Part shown: piece by piece, positions 1 to 7,640 of the stretch
How positions within the stretch are numbered: the stretch's first letter is position 1
Layout: each line of letters starts with the position of its first letter
Origin: CBDESN01 sp965242495
GTDB taxonomy: Bacteria > Pseudomonadota > Alphaproteobacteria > MPNO01
Reading direction: 5' to 3'
Assembly: GCA_965242495.1 (NCBI GenBank)
Contig: OZ251446.1
Coordinates: 744,001-808,000, forward strand
DNA length: 64,000 nucleotides
The notes under the pieces: model-generated
The model's input: only the letters and a program-made list of their open reading frames with translations
Databases searched by the model: none
What the model was told of the DNA's origin: nothing
Made by a program: the position numbers and the translations under genes

Positions 1-2108
1 CGGACGGTCTCGGCAACCTGCCCTGCAACATGCCGCTCAAGAGCCGCGACGGCAGCGCGCTCGTCACCCCGCCCCGCCCGGCGCTGGCGGTCGACCGGGT
101 GCGCCACGTCGGCGATCCGTTCGCAGCCGTGGTCGCCGAAACCCTCGCCCAGGCGAAGGACGCGGCCGAGCTGGTGCGCGCCGACATCGCGCCGCTGCCG
201 GCGCTGACGGAAGCGGCCGACGCGGCCGCGGACGGCGCCGAGCCGTTGTGGGACGCGGCGCCCGGCAACGTCTGCCTGGATTTCTTTCTGGGCGACGAAG
301 CGGCGGTGGATGCGGCCTTCGCCGGGGCTGCGCACGTCACGCGCATTGCGCTGGCGAACACGCGCATGGTGGTGAACGCGATGGAGCCGCGCGCCGCGGT
401 GGCGGAATACGACTCCTCGAACGGCCGGTTCACGCTCCACGTCCCGTCGCAGGGGGTCGTCGGCTTCCGCAACGCGATGGCCGGCCTGTTCGGGATCGCG
501 CCCGAAATGGTCCGCGTGGTGTCGGACGACGTGGGCGGGTCGTTCGGCATGAAGGGCATGGCCTATGCCGAGCCCGCGGTGACGATGTTCGCCGCGCGCA
601 AGCTCGGGCGGCCGATCAAGTGGTGCGCCGAGCGCACCGAGAGCTTTCTTTCCGACCATCACGGCCGGGCCAGCGAGATCGAAGCCGAACTCGCCCTCGG
701 CGCCGACGGCGGCTTCCTCGCTGCGCGCTTCACCGGCTATGGCGACATGGGTTCGTATCTCACCGCCATGGGACCCGCCCCGCCGACCATGGTCACGAGC
801 CGCAACATCGCGAGCGTCTACCGCACCCCGGCGATCGCCTACGCCGTAAAATGCGCCTTCACGAACACCGTGCCGACCGGTCCCTATCGCGGCGCCGGGC
901 GCCCGGAATCCAAGTATTTCCTCGAACGGCTGATCGATCAGGCGGCGCGCGAAACCGGACGCGACCGGATCGAGCTGCGCCGGCGCAACCTGATCTCGCC
1001 GGCGGACATGCCCTACGACGCGCCGGTCGGCACCACCTATGACAGCGGCGAGTTCGAGGCGATTCTCGACAAGGCGGTCGCGGCCGCCGACTGGGCGGGA
1101 TTCCCGGAACGCCGCGCGCAGTCCGAACGGGCGGGATGGCTGCGCGGCATCGGCATCGCGCCCTATCTCGAGACCACGGCCCCGGCCGGGGCCGAGCTCG
1201 CCGACATCCGCTTCGAGGACGACGACAGCGTGACGCTGATCACCGGCACGCGCGACTTCGGCACCGGCCACGCCGCTCCCTTCGCCCAGGTGCTGAGCGA
1301 CCGGCTCGGCGTCCCGTTCGACCGCATCCGCGTAGTCCAGAACGACAGCGACCTCATGAGCGACGGCGCCGGCGGCTCGGGCGGCTCGCGCTCGGCGATC
1401 GCGAGCGGCGGGGCGATGCTGGAAGCCAGCGAGCGGATCGTGGACGGCGGGCGCAAGGTCGCGGCCCATCTGCTGGAGGCGGCGGACGAAGACGTCGAAT
1501 TCGCGGGCGGCGCGTTCCGCGTCGCCGGCACCGACCGGTCGATCGCCCTGCTCGATCTCGCGCGCGAACTGCGCGAACGCGCCGATCTTCCCGCCGGGCT
1601 GCCGCGAACGCTCGACGTGAAGGTCAACCACGCCACCAGCCCGTCGAGCTACCCCAACGGCTGCCACGTCTGCGAGGTGGAGATCGATCCCGAAACCGGC
1701 GAGACCCGCGTGCTGCGCTACACGGTGGTGGACGATTTCGGCGTGGTCATCAACCCGTTGATCGTCGCCGGACAGGTGCATGGCGGCATCGCCCAAGGGC
1801 TCGGGCAGGTGCTGCTGGAACAGGCGGTCTACGACCCGGAGGGCCAGCTGATCACCGGCTCCTACATGGACTATGCGATGCCGCGCGCGGGCGACCTGTG
1901 CAGCATCGACTTCTCGATGCATCCCGTGCCGTGCGCGACCAACCCGCTGGGCGCCAAGGGTTGCGGCGAGGCCGGGAACGGCGGCTCGCTGCCGGTGGTG
2001 ATGAACGCCGTCATGGACGCCCTGGGGACGCGCGGCGTGCAGCGGCTGGACATGCCGGCGACGCCGTGGCGCGTATGGACCGCGCTGCGGGACGCGGCGA
2101 GCGGCTGA
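1..2108 (+). CDS. xanthine dehydrogenase/CoxL-family molybdopterin-binding subunit (5' end outside window)
   Basis: Large catalytic subunit of a molybdenum hydroxylase, which hydroxylates or oxidises a small organic substrate at a molybdopterin-cytosine centre. The frame is open from base 3, before the first ATG at 30, and the residues there (DGLGNLPCN) fit this family, so the true start lies upstream. Visible signatures are the glycine loop VGGSFGMKG, the PYRGAGRPE segment, and the C-terminal GAKGCGEAGNGG, whose Glu is the expected catalytic base. The cysteine-bearing loop of form I CO dehydrogenase is absent, so it is probably not a CO-oxidising enzyme. Partner subunits are not seen here and may lie upstream. 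Substrate unknown. Confidence 0.9.
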   Translation, partial: DGLGNLPCNMPLKSRDGSALVTPPRPALAVDRVRHVGDPFAAVVAETLAQAKDAAELVRADIAPLPALTEAADAAADGAEPLWDAAPGNVCLDFFLGDEAAVDAAFAGAAHVTRIALANTRMVVNAMEPRAAVAEYDSSNGRFTLHVPSQGVVGFRNAMAGLFGIAPEMVRVVSDDVGGSFGMKGMAYAEPAVTMFAARKLGRPIKWCAERTESFLSDHHGRASEIEAELALGADGGFLAARFTGYGDMGSYLTAMGPAPPTMVTSRNIASVYRTPAIAYAVKCAFTNTVPTGPYRGAGRPESKYFLERLIDQAARETGRDRIELRRRNLISPADMPYDAPVGTTYDSGEFEAILDKAVAAADWAGFPERRAQSERAGWLRGIGIAPYLETTAPAGAELADIRFEDDDSVTLITGTRDFGTGHAAPFAQVLSDRLGVPFDRIRVVQNDSDLMSDGAGGSGGSRSAIASGGAMLEASERIVDGGRKVAAHLLEAADEDVEFAGGAFRVAGTDRSIALLDLARELRERADLPAGLPRTLDVKVNHATSPSSYPNGCHVCEVEIDPETGETRVLRYTVVDDFGVVINPLIVAGQVHGGIAQGLGQVLLEQAVYDPEGQLITGSYMDYAMPRAGDLCSIDFSMHPVPCATNPLGAKGCGEAGNGGSLPVVMNAVMDALGTRGVQRLDMPATPWRVWTALRDAASG

Positions 2109-2128
2109 CCGGCGGCCCGGCGACGCGC

Positions 2129-2971
2129 ATGGAATCCGACGCCGACCAGATCGAGTTCTGGAACGGGCCGGTCGCGGCGCTCTGGACGGCGCATCAGGCG
2201 GCGCAGGACGCCATGCTGGCCCCGCTCGGCGAACGGGCGATGGCGGCGGCGGCGTTCGCCCCCGGCCAGCGGGTGCTGGACGTGGGTTGCGGCTGCGGCG
2301 GCGCCACGCTGGAGATCGCGCGGCGCGTCGGGCCGGCGGGCCGGGCGATCGGCATCGACGTCTCGGCTCCGATGCTGGCCCGCGCCCGCGAACGCGCCGC
2401 GGCCGAACCCGGCTCCCGCGCGTCCTTCGAGACCGCCGACGCTGCGACGCGCGCCTTCGCGCCGGGCGCCTTCGACCGCATCTATTCCCGCTTCGGCGTC
2501 ATGTTCTTCGCCGATCCGACGCGCGCGTTCGAGAATCTGCGCGCCGCCATGGGCAAGGGCGGGCGGCTCGCCTTCGTGTGCTGGCGGTCGGTCAAGGACA
2601 ACCCCTGGGCGCTGGCGCCGATCGCCGCCGCGGGTCGGCATCTGCCGCCGATGCCGCGGCTCGGCCCGGAGGATCCAGGGCCGTTCTCGTTCAAGGACCC
2701 CGACCGCATCCGGCGCATCCTGACCGGGGCGGGCTTCGAGGCGCCGGAGGTAACCCCGTTCGATGCAGGCGTGAGTCTGGGCCCCGATCTCGACGCCGCG
2801 GTCCCGCACGCGCAGGAGCTGGGACCCGCATCGCTGGTCATCGCCCAGGCGCCGCCCGACGTCCGGAGCCGGATCGCCGCCGATCTCCGCGAAGCGCTGT
2901 CCGAATACCTGACTCCGACCGGCGTGACGCTGGACGCCGCGACCTGGATCGTGACCGCCGGGCGGGGCTGA
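2129..2971 (+). CDS. class I SAM-dependent methyltransferase
   Basis: 280-aa Rossmann-fold methyltransferase. Motif I is VLDVGCGCGGATLEIA, followed by an acidic strand end (GIDVS) and motif IV-like FDRIYSRFGVMFF; the pattern resembles UbiE/YcgJ-type small-molecule methyltransferases. The ATG at 2129 was chosen because the protein aligns from MESDADQIEFWNG and it sits 20 bases after the molybdopterin subunit stop, suggesting co-transcription. Substrate not predictable. Pieces of this gene (near 2219-2245 and its 3' end 2962-2985) recur beyond the next gene at 4013-4085. Confidence 0.85.
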   Translation: MESDADQIEFWNGPVAALWTAHQAAQDAMLAPLGERAMAAAAFAPGQRVLDVGCGCGGATLEIARRVGPAGRAIGIDVSAPMLARARERAAAEPGSRASFETADAATRAFAPGAFDRIYSRFGVMFFADPTRAFENLRAAMGKGGRLAFVCWRSVKDNPWALAPIAAAGRHLPPMPRLGPEDPGPFSFKDPDRIRRILTGAGFEAPEVTPFDAGVSLGPDLDAAVPHAQELGPASLVIAQAPPDVRSRIAADLREALSEYLTPTGVTLDAATWIVTAGRG

Positions 2972-3037
2972 AGCGAGTCGATCCCGGCCGATTTACGACG
3001 CTTGTCGTCGGCGGCGAACACGCCCGATCCGCCGCCG

Positions 3038-3919
3038 TCAGGCCACGCCGCGGGCGGCGAGGTGGCGGCGCATGGCGGCGATCCGGTTCGCGTCCAGTGG
3101 GTGGGTGCTCAGGAACTCCAGGCGCCCCCGACCGCCGGAACGTCCCGCCATCTTCCCCCAGAAGCGGAGCGCCTCCGGCGCGGCGTAGCCGCCGCCGATC
3201 ATGAAGTCCAGGCCGAGGCCGTCCGCCTCGTATTCGTGCTGGCGCGAATAGGGGAGGATGATTCCGAACGTCACCCCGGCGCCGAGCACGGCGGCGACCT
3301 CGCCGGCGTAGCGCGAGTCGGATTGGGACAAAGCGGCGGCGGCGACGGCGACGCCGCTCTGGAGAAGCAGCCGCTGACTGAACCGCTCGGCGGCGTGGCG
3401 GCCTACGACATGGCCGACCTCGTGCCCCATCACGGCGGCGATCCAATCGTCGTTCTCCATGATGTCGAGAATACCGGCGTAAAAGCCGACCTTGCCGCCG
3501 GGCATGACCCAGGCGTTGACTTGATCGTCGTCGAAAGCCACGAACTCCCATTCATGGCGGTCGAGGCCACTGTCGGGATATTGCTGCGCAGCGGCGTCGA
3601 CGATTCTTGGTCCGACCCGCCACAGGCGCGGGTCCTCGTACCGCGGAGTCCGGGCTACGACCTCGCGCCAAGTACCGGCGGCAAGGGCCGCCAGCTGTCC
3701 GTCGGAGACCAGCAGCAGCTGCTCACGGCCCAACGCCGCGTTCTTCTGGCAGCCGGAGAGACCGACGCCGGCGAAGGCGACGACGGCGCCCGACGCGAGT
3801 CCGGAAACGAGCTGGCGTCGCGTCAGTTCGACGGCCGCCGGCGGACGGGCCGCGGACGCCTCCCTGACTGCACGTATCCCCGGTCGACGGGATAGAGGAG
3901 TCGAAAGGCGCCGGTTCAT
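3038..3919 (-). CDS. M48-family zinc metallopeptidase, probable lipoprotein
   Basis: Periplasmic or membrane-anchored M48 peptidase of the BepA/LoiP type, a group linked to outer-membrane protein quality control. The HEVGH zinc motif is present, with the downstream glutamate in HEYEADGLG and the THP segment near the C-terminus. The N-terminal part carries a twin-arginine-like stretch (LTRRQLVSG) and a lipobox-like LSGC, so export and lipidation are likely. The ATG at 3919 was chosen because it leaves the shortest leader before the signal; ATGs at 3934 and 4003 are alternatives. The gene is flanked on both sides by matching fragments of the neighbouring methyltransferase gene. Confidence 0.85.
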   Translation of the reverse strand: MNRRLSTPLSRRPGIRAVREASAARPPAAVELTRRQLVSGLASGAVVAFAGVGLSGCQKNAALGREQLLLVSDGQLAALAAGTWREVVARTPRYEDPRLWRVGPRIVDAAAQQYPDSGLDRHEWEFVAFDDDQVNAWVMPGGKVGFYAGILDIMENDDWIAAVMGHEVGHVVGRHAAERFSQRLLLQSGVAVAAAALSQSDSRYAGEVAAVLGAGVTFGIILPYSRQHEYEADGLGLDFMIGGGYAAPEALRFWGKMAGRSGGRGRLEFLSTHPLDANRIAAMRRHLAARGVA

Positions 3920-4012
3920 GCGCACCGTCTGCATCCCCGCTAATCGATCTCGATCCGGCGTCCGGTAAACTGCACTCGAGAGTTGCGTGTCGTTCTCCAC
4001 CATACCACATTA

Positions 4013-4085
4013 GCCCCGCTCGGCGAACGGGCGATGGCGACGGCGGCGCCATGCGCCATGCGCGGGGCTGAAGCGAGTCGATCCC
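4013..4085. repeat. shrunken copy of methyltransferase gene pieces
   Basis: Bases 4013-4039 are identical to 2219-2245 inside the methyltransferase gene, and bases 4062-4085 are identical to 2962-2985 at that gene's 3' end. The order and orientation are the same, but the roughly 700 bases between them are missing. The M48 peptidase gene lies between the two sets. I infer a decayed, internally deleted duplicate of the methyltransferase gene; a small dispersed repeat family is the alternative. Confidence 0.6.
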
Positions 4086-4132
4086 CGCTTATTCATGAGA
4101 GCCGTCCCCGGCGAGAAGGCTTCATCCGAAAT

Positions 4133-4214
4133 GGATTCCCGCTTTCGCGGGAATGACGGATCCTTGGCGCGGCCGTCAATACAAGCCCCGTCATTCCCGC
4201 AAAAGCGGGAATCC
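4133..4214. repeat. REPIN-like pair of inverted hairpin repeats
   Basis: Two short palindromes with the same 8-bp arms, ATTCCCGC/GCGGGAAT, lie at 4135-4154 (loop tttc) and 4193-4212 (loop aaaa). They are in inverted orientation: the first reads GGATTCCCGC..GCGGGAATGACGG and the second is its reverse complement form. This matches the layout of a REP doublet (REPIN). The remaining non-coding sequence of 4004-4368 shows nothing else recognisable. Confidence 0.8.
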
Positions 4215-4350
4215 AGGGACCTCGACGAAACCGACCGAAGCGGTCGCGCCCCGACAGAACCTGATTTCTCAAACGGACACTGAGAAGGACCGAGAGGCCG
4301 CCGCGTGCTTTTCCTGCTCCGGCGGCGCGACGATGCCGCGCGGGCCTTGT

Positions 4351-4371
4351 CCAGCATGAGAATACGGGCTA
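4351..4371 (-). repeat. dispersed TAGCCCGYAT repeat, copy A
   Basis: On the minus strand the sequence reads TAGCCCGTATTCTCATGCTGG. The TAG is the stop codon of the HsdR_N-type nuclease gene. Related copies occur at 13665, 39195, 44562 and 44631. Confidence 0.45.
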
Positions 4372-5442
4372 ACGCTCGATCAGTCGCAACTGGTCGCCAT
4401 ATTTCACTCCCGCAACATGACATGCGGTTTCAATATGTTTTCGAATGACCATTGTACCTATATTTCTTCCCAACCACCAGCCGTTTCCCAAATCTATGGA
4501 TGCCGTTGCTATGAGGCGGTCATTATCGTAAAGTTTCTCACGATTTCTCGATATCAGCTTTCGTTTTCTGCTAACGGTCACAGAAGCAAACCTATCCATG
4601 AATTCGGAATTCTCGCGATGGAACCTGTTCAATATCTCCACCAAGGTACCTATAGCGGTCCGAGTCTCCATATGCTCTTCTCTATAGACAAATCCGACGA
4701 TCTTGGACCGTAAGCCAAGTACCGGTGGTTTCGGGTCAGAAGACGGTCGAGGTTCCGGAGCCGGCTCCGACGTCCTAAGGCGCTCCTTCAAAAACGCTTC
4801 CACGTCATCGAGTTCCGGCTTCGTCCCGCATACGGTCTCCACCTTTTCTGCAAGCAAGTCGCGAAGCATCTCATCGGGCTCCTCCAGCAGGGTTCGCCAA
4901 GCTCCTGGAATAGCTTCACAGGCTCTCTCTCGCTCCCGATTGCTCGCGTGCCGTTCCTCTGCGTCTTGCCTGGCTTGCCCGGAAACAACGCGATCCTTCC
5001 GAAGATGTTTTTCCAGAAAATCGACGTATTCAGATATCCTGTGTTCAAATTGCCTCAATTCCAGCCGGTAGAAACGCCGCTCTGTGGGGGGGCCGGGCAC
5101 CATGCTGAGATAGAAATCCCAGCGATTACCGTCCGTCAGGACGAGGAACGGGACTCCTTGGTTAGAGGCGTATCTGAATAGTTGCTCCTCTCCGCCGCCA
5201 TCCATGGCATCGACACGTTTGGCTTCGATGAAGACCAGCGCTTGGTCGCGATCAAGAAGTGCGTAGTCCACCGAGCCGCCTTCGACGGAATATTCCGGCA
5301 CGCACACGTCGGGATCGGCATCGTTCCAGCCCAGCGCGCGCAAAACCGGAGAAATGATCGCGAACTTGACCTGCTCCTCTTTGTTCAATCGGCCGGAGCG
5401 AAGATGACCAACCGCGTTATTCAATATCTGCTCCAAACTCAT
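4369..5442 (-). CDS. HsdR N-terminal-like (PD-(D/E)XK) nuclease domain protein
   Basis: 357-aa protein whose first about 140 residues resemble the type I restriction enzyme R-subunit N-terminal domain. A PD-(D/E)XK-like core is visible: the Asp in GSVDYALL and the E-x-K in VFIEAKR. A charged, helix-rich middle (about 145-200) leads to a C-terminal domain from about 250 that I do not recognise, rich in aromatic residues near NGWWLGRNIG. There is no helicase domain, so it is not a complete HsdR. The coding sequence is clearly more AT-rich than its surroundings, suggesting recent transfer. No modification or specificity subunit is adjacent. A role in defence or DNA metabolism is plausible but unproven. 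Confidence 0.75.
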   Translation of the reverse strand: MSLEQILNNAVGHLRSGRLNKEEQVKFAIISPVLRALGWNDADPDVCVPEYSVEGGSVDYALLDRDQALVFIEAKRVDAMDGGGEEQLFRYASNQGVPFLVLTDGNRWDFYLSMVPGPPTERRFYRLELRQFEHRISEYVDFLEKHLRKDRVVSGQARQDAEERHASNRERERACEAIPGAWRTLLEEPDEMLRDLLAEKVETVCGTKPELDDVEAFLKERLRTSEPAPEPRPSSDPKPPVLGLRSKIVGFVYREEHMETRTAIGTLVEILNRFHRENSEFMDRFASVTVSRKRKLISRNREKLYDNDRLIATASIDLGNGWWLGRNIGTMVIRKHIETACHVAGVKYGDQLRLIER

Positions 5443-5538
5443 GTTCAGACATCCACGCTTATTTCACCGATTCCGAAATCCGTTCGCATATCGTCCGGAC
5501 CGACGAGCCGCTTCTCCAAGATTACCGCAACCCGAAGA

Positions 5539-6123
5539 CTACCGCAACCCGTCCTCGCCCTTGGCGTCGGCGGCGGTGAGGCCGCCGACGCGGGGCAGCG
5601 GACGGCCCGAGTCGGTTACCGCGACCGCGACCAGAATCTCGTCGGCGCGGGGGGCGTCGGCGAGGCGGACTTCGATGCCGTCGAAATGGCTGCGGACATA
5701 GGCCGCGTCCTTGTGGCCCAGGGGGACGTCGATCGGCGTGCCGGGGCCGCCCATCTTCTTGACCGAGGGGACCAGGGCCGCGCCCTTGCCGACCGCCTTG
5801 CGCAGCGGCGCGCCGAGCTTGGGGTGGAGGATCGCCGCCGCGTGCTCCCACTCGCCGTTCTCGCCGACGATGGCCGCCTTGCCGTAGCTCTCGGCCTGGT
5901 CGGGACGGATGCCGAGGGCCCGGACGCACATACCGCCGAGCAAACCGCCGAGCTCCTCGCCCGCCTCCATCAGCGCCGACAGGTCCTCGACGTAACCGCC
6001 GGCGCAGGGGTTCTCGATCACCGCCAACGCCGCCGCCTTGCGGGTGGGCGGGTCGATGGCGCGGCCGACCTCCTTGCGGATCTCCTCGACGACGACGCCG
6101 GTCTTGCGGATCGAGACGCTCAT
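5539..6123 (-). CDS. PF06684 (amino acid synthesis / DUF1185) family protein, paralogue 2
   Basis: 194-aa member of PF06684, a family with a Bacillus-chorismate-mutase-like fold and a proposed but unproven role in amino-acid metabolism. Conserved blocks visible are SYGKAAIVGENGEWEHAAA, MGGPGTPIDVPLGHKDAAYVRSHFD split across about 85-150, and the tail KGEDGLR. Its ATG overlaps the stop of the upstream paralogue (ATGA), so the two are translationally coupled; they share the same C-terminal KGEDGLR. It is the last gene of the molybdenum hydroxylase/6-hydroxynicotinate reductase operon. The pairing suggests a heteromeric enzyme, which is inference. Confidence 0.85.
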   Translation of the reverse strand: MSVSIRKTGVVVEEIRKEVGRAIDPPTRKAAALAVIENPCAGGYVEDLSALMEAGEELGGLLGGMCVRALGIRPDQAESYGKAAIVGENGEWEHAAAILHPKLGAPLRKAVGKGAALVPSVKKMGGPGTPIDVPLGHKDAAYVRSHFDGIEVRLADAPRADEILVAVAVTDSGRPLPRVGGLTAADAKGEDGLR

Positions 6124-6749
6124 CGCAAGCCGTCCTCGCCCTTCACGTCGGAGTCCGCCAGCCCGCCGGCCCTCGCATAGATGCGGGGCCCGGTCGCCAT
6201 CGCCTGGATCCAGACGATCTCGCCCGCGCGCGGCGCATCGGCGATGGCGCATTCGATGCTGTCGAAATGGCTCCGCACATAGGCCGCATTGGCGTGCCCG
6301 ATCGGGACGTCGACCGAGCAGCCCGGCCCGCCGACCTTCTTGGTCGAGGGCACGATGGCCTTGGACTTCTCGATCAGCCGGCGCATGCCGTAGCCGCCCG
6401 GCTCGTGCCACAACGCGGCGTGTTCGAGTTCGCCGTCCTCGCCGACGATGGCGGACTTGCCGTAGGCGACGATCCCGTCGGCGCCTCCCAGCAACGCCAT
6501 CAGCCGCTTGGCCATCTCGACGCCGAGCGGCTTCAGCGCCTCCATCAACGGCAGGAGATCGTCCACGTGGCGGCCGGCATAGGGGTTGCCGGCGACTGCG
6601 GCGATATAGCCCTTCCATTGCGGCGGATCCGCCGGCGGCCCGAATTCGTGCAACACCTGTTCGACATGCGTGACGAACTTCCGCACCTTGACGAGTTCGC
6701 CGAAGTCGCCCTCGGCCGCGGTCCGAACGACCGTTCGCGCATCGTCCAT
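6120..6749 (-). CDS. PF06684 (amino acid synthesis / DUF1185) family protein, paralogue 1
   Basis: 209-aa PF06684 protein. Key blocks: AYGKSAIVGEDGELEHAA, VGGPGCSVDVPIGHANAA, YVRSHFDSIE and the tail KGEDGLR, all mirrored in the downstream paralogue. The ATG at 6749 was chosen because it has a strong AGGAGG ribosome-binding site a few bases upstream and starts 17 bases after the UPF0280 stop. Compared with its partner it has a longer N-terminal helix region (VVRTAAEGDF..VRKFVTHVEQVLHEF). It probably acts in the same cytoplasmic pathway as the hydroxylase and reductase of this operon; the reaction is unknown. Confidence 0.85.
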   Translation of the reverse strand: MDDARTVVRTAAEGDFGELVKVRKFVTHVEQVLHEFGPPADPPQWKGYIAAVAGNPYAGRHVDDLLPLMEALKPLGVEMAKRLMALLGGADGIVAYGKSAIVGEDGELEHAALWHEPGGYGMRRLIEKSKAIVPSTKKVGGPGCSVDVPIGHANAAYVRSHFDSIECAIADAPRAGEIVWIQAMATGPRIYARAGGLADSDVKGEDGLR

Positions 6750-6766
6750 CGTCCCCTCCTCTTGCC

Positions 6767-7624
6767 TTATGCGGCGAGCGCCGCCGGCCCATCGCCGACG
6801 ATCCGCCTGCGCCCCTTCAACGTCATCGCCGCGGCCAGGATCAGCCCGGTCCGGCGCATGGCCTCGGCGACTCCTTCCCCGGCGTCGAGCGCCGCGGCGA
6901 GCGCGCCGTCGTCCAACTCGCCGACGGCGACGGTGACCGGCAGATCGCCGAGATCGGTATCGTCGTCGAGCTCGCGCGCCGGCCGGCGCTCGACGGCGGG
7001 ATGATCCACGTCGACGGCATTGGCGATCAGCGTCGCCGCCGCATCCGCCGCGGCGGCGTTGCGCGCGAGCACGGTCACGGCGTCGGCAATCCCGAGCGAC
7101 AGGCTGCGCCCGGTCCATCCGCTGGTCGCAACGCCGCGCGCCGGCAGATCATGCGCAAGCCGGGCGATCCCGTCGATCGCCGGACGGCGGAGGTCGCCGA
7201 CCATGCCCAGCGTCAGCGACGCGCCGGGGGCCAGATCGAAGGCGACGTCGCCGCCGTTGTTGACCCAGACGTGCTCCAGATCGCGGCCCGAGGCGAGCGC
7301 CTGGAGCATCTCGTCGGCGACCGCGCCCGCGACCGCGGCCATCGGCGTGACGTAAGCGCGGCGATGCGGCCAAACCGCGTCCATCATGCGGATCGCCACC
7401 GGGCCGCGCGGGCGCCAGCGCGGCGGCGCCGCGGGCTTGCGCAGCATGGCGAGCTCCTCGACCAGGACGGCGAGCAGATCGGCGAAGCGCGTCCGCGCCC
7501 GGCCGTAGGCGCGGGCGATCTCGGCCGGCGGGCCCTTGGCGCCGACGATCAGGTCGATCGGCCCGTGATGGAGATGCAGCCGTCCTCCATCGGCGAGCAG
7601 CCGCGCTTCGGGCGCGCCCGTCAT
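6767..7624 (-). CDS. UPF0280 family protein (ApbE-related fold)
   Basis: 285-aa UPF0280 protein. The family is related to ApbE flavin transferases but uncharacterised. Visible conserved segments are PRGPVAIRMMDAVWPH, the glycine/asparagine block VWVNNGGDVAFDL, GVATSGWTGRSLSLGIADAVTV and the DVDHPAVERRPARELDDDTDLG region. The ATG at 7624 follows the reductase stop by 16 bases. UPF0280 genes often accompany 6-hydroxynicotinate-reductase-like genes; a role in flavin handling or maturation of the reductase is an inference from the ApbE-like fold. Confidence 0.85.
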   Translation of the reverse strand: MTGAPEARLLADGGRLHLHHGPIDLIVGAKGPPAEIARAYGRARTRFADLLAVLVEELAMLRKPAAPPRWRPRGPVAIRMMDAVWPHRRAYVTPMAAVAGAVADEMLQALASGRDLEHVWVNNGGDVAFDLAPGASLTLGMVGDLRRPAIDGIARLAHDLPARGVATSGWTGRSLSLGIADAVTVLARNAAAADAAATLIANAVDVDHPAVERRPARELDDDTDLGDLPVTVAVGELDDGALAAALDAGEGVAEAMRRTGLILAAAMTLKGRRRIVGDGPAALAA

Positions 7625-7640
7625 CGGCGATCCGCCAAGA

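Noticed and set aside
1..2108. Form I CO dehydrogenase large subunit (CoxL)
   Set aside because: The segment where form I enzymes carry the catalytic cysteine loop reads PYRGAGRPE, so only the general molybdenum hydroxylase family is supported.
4133..4214. Possible intrinsic terminator or CRISPR repeat
   Set aside because: Two inverted hairpins without T-runs and without regular spacers fit a REPIN better than a terminator or an array.
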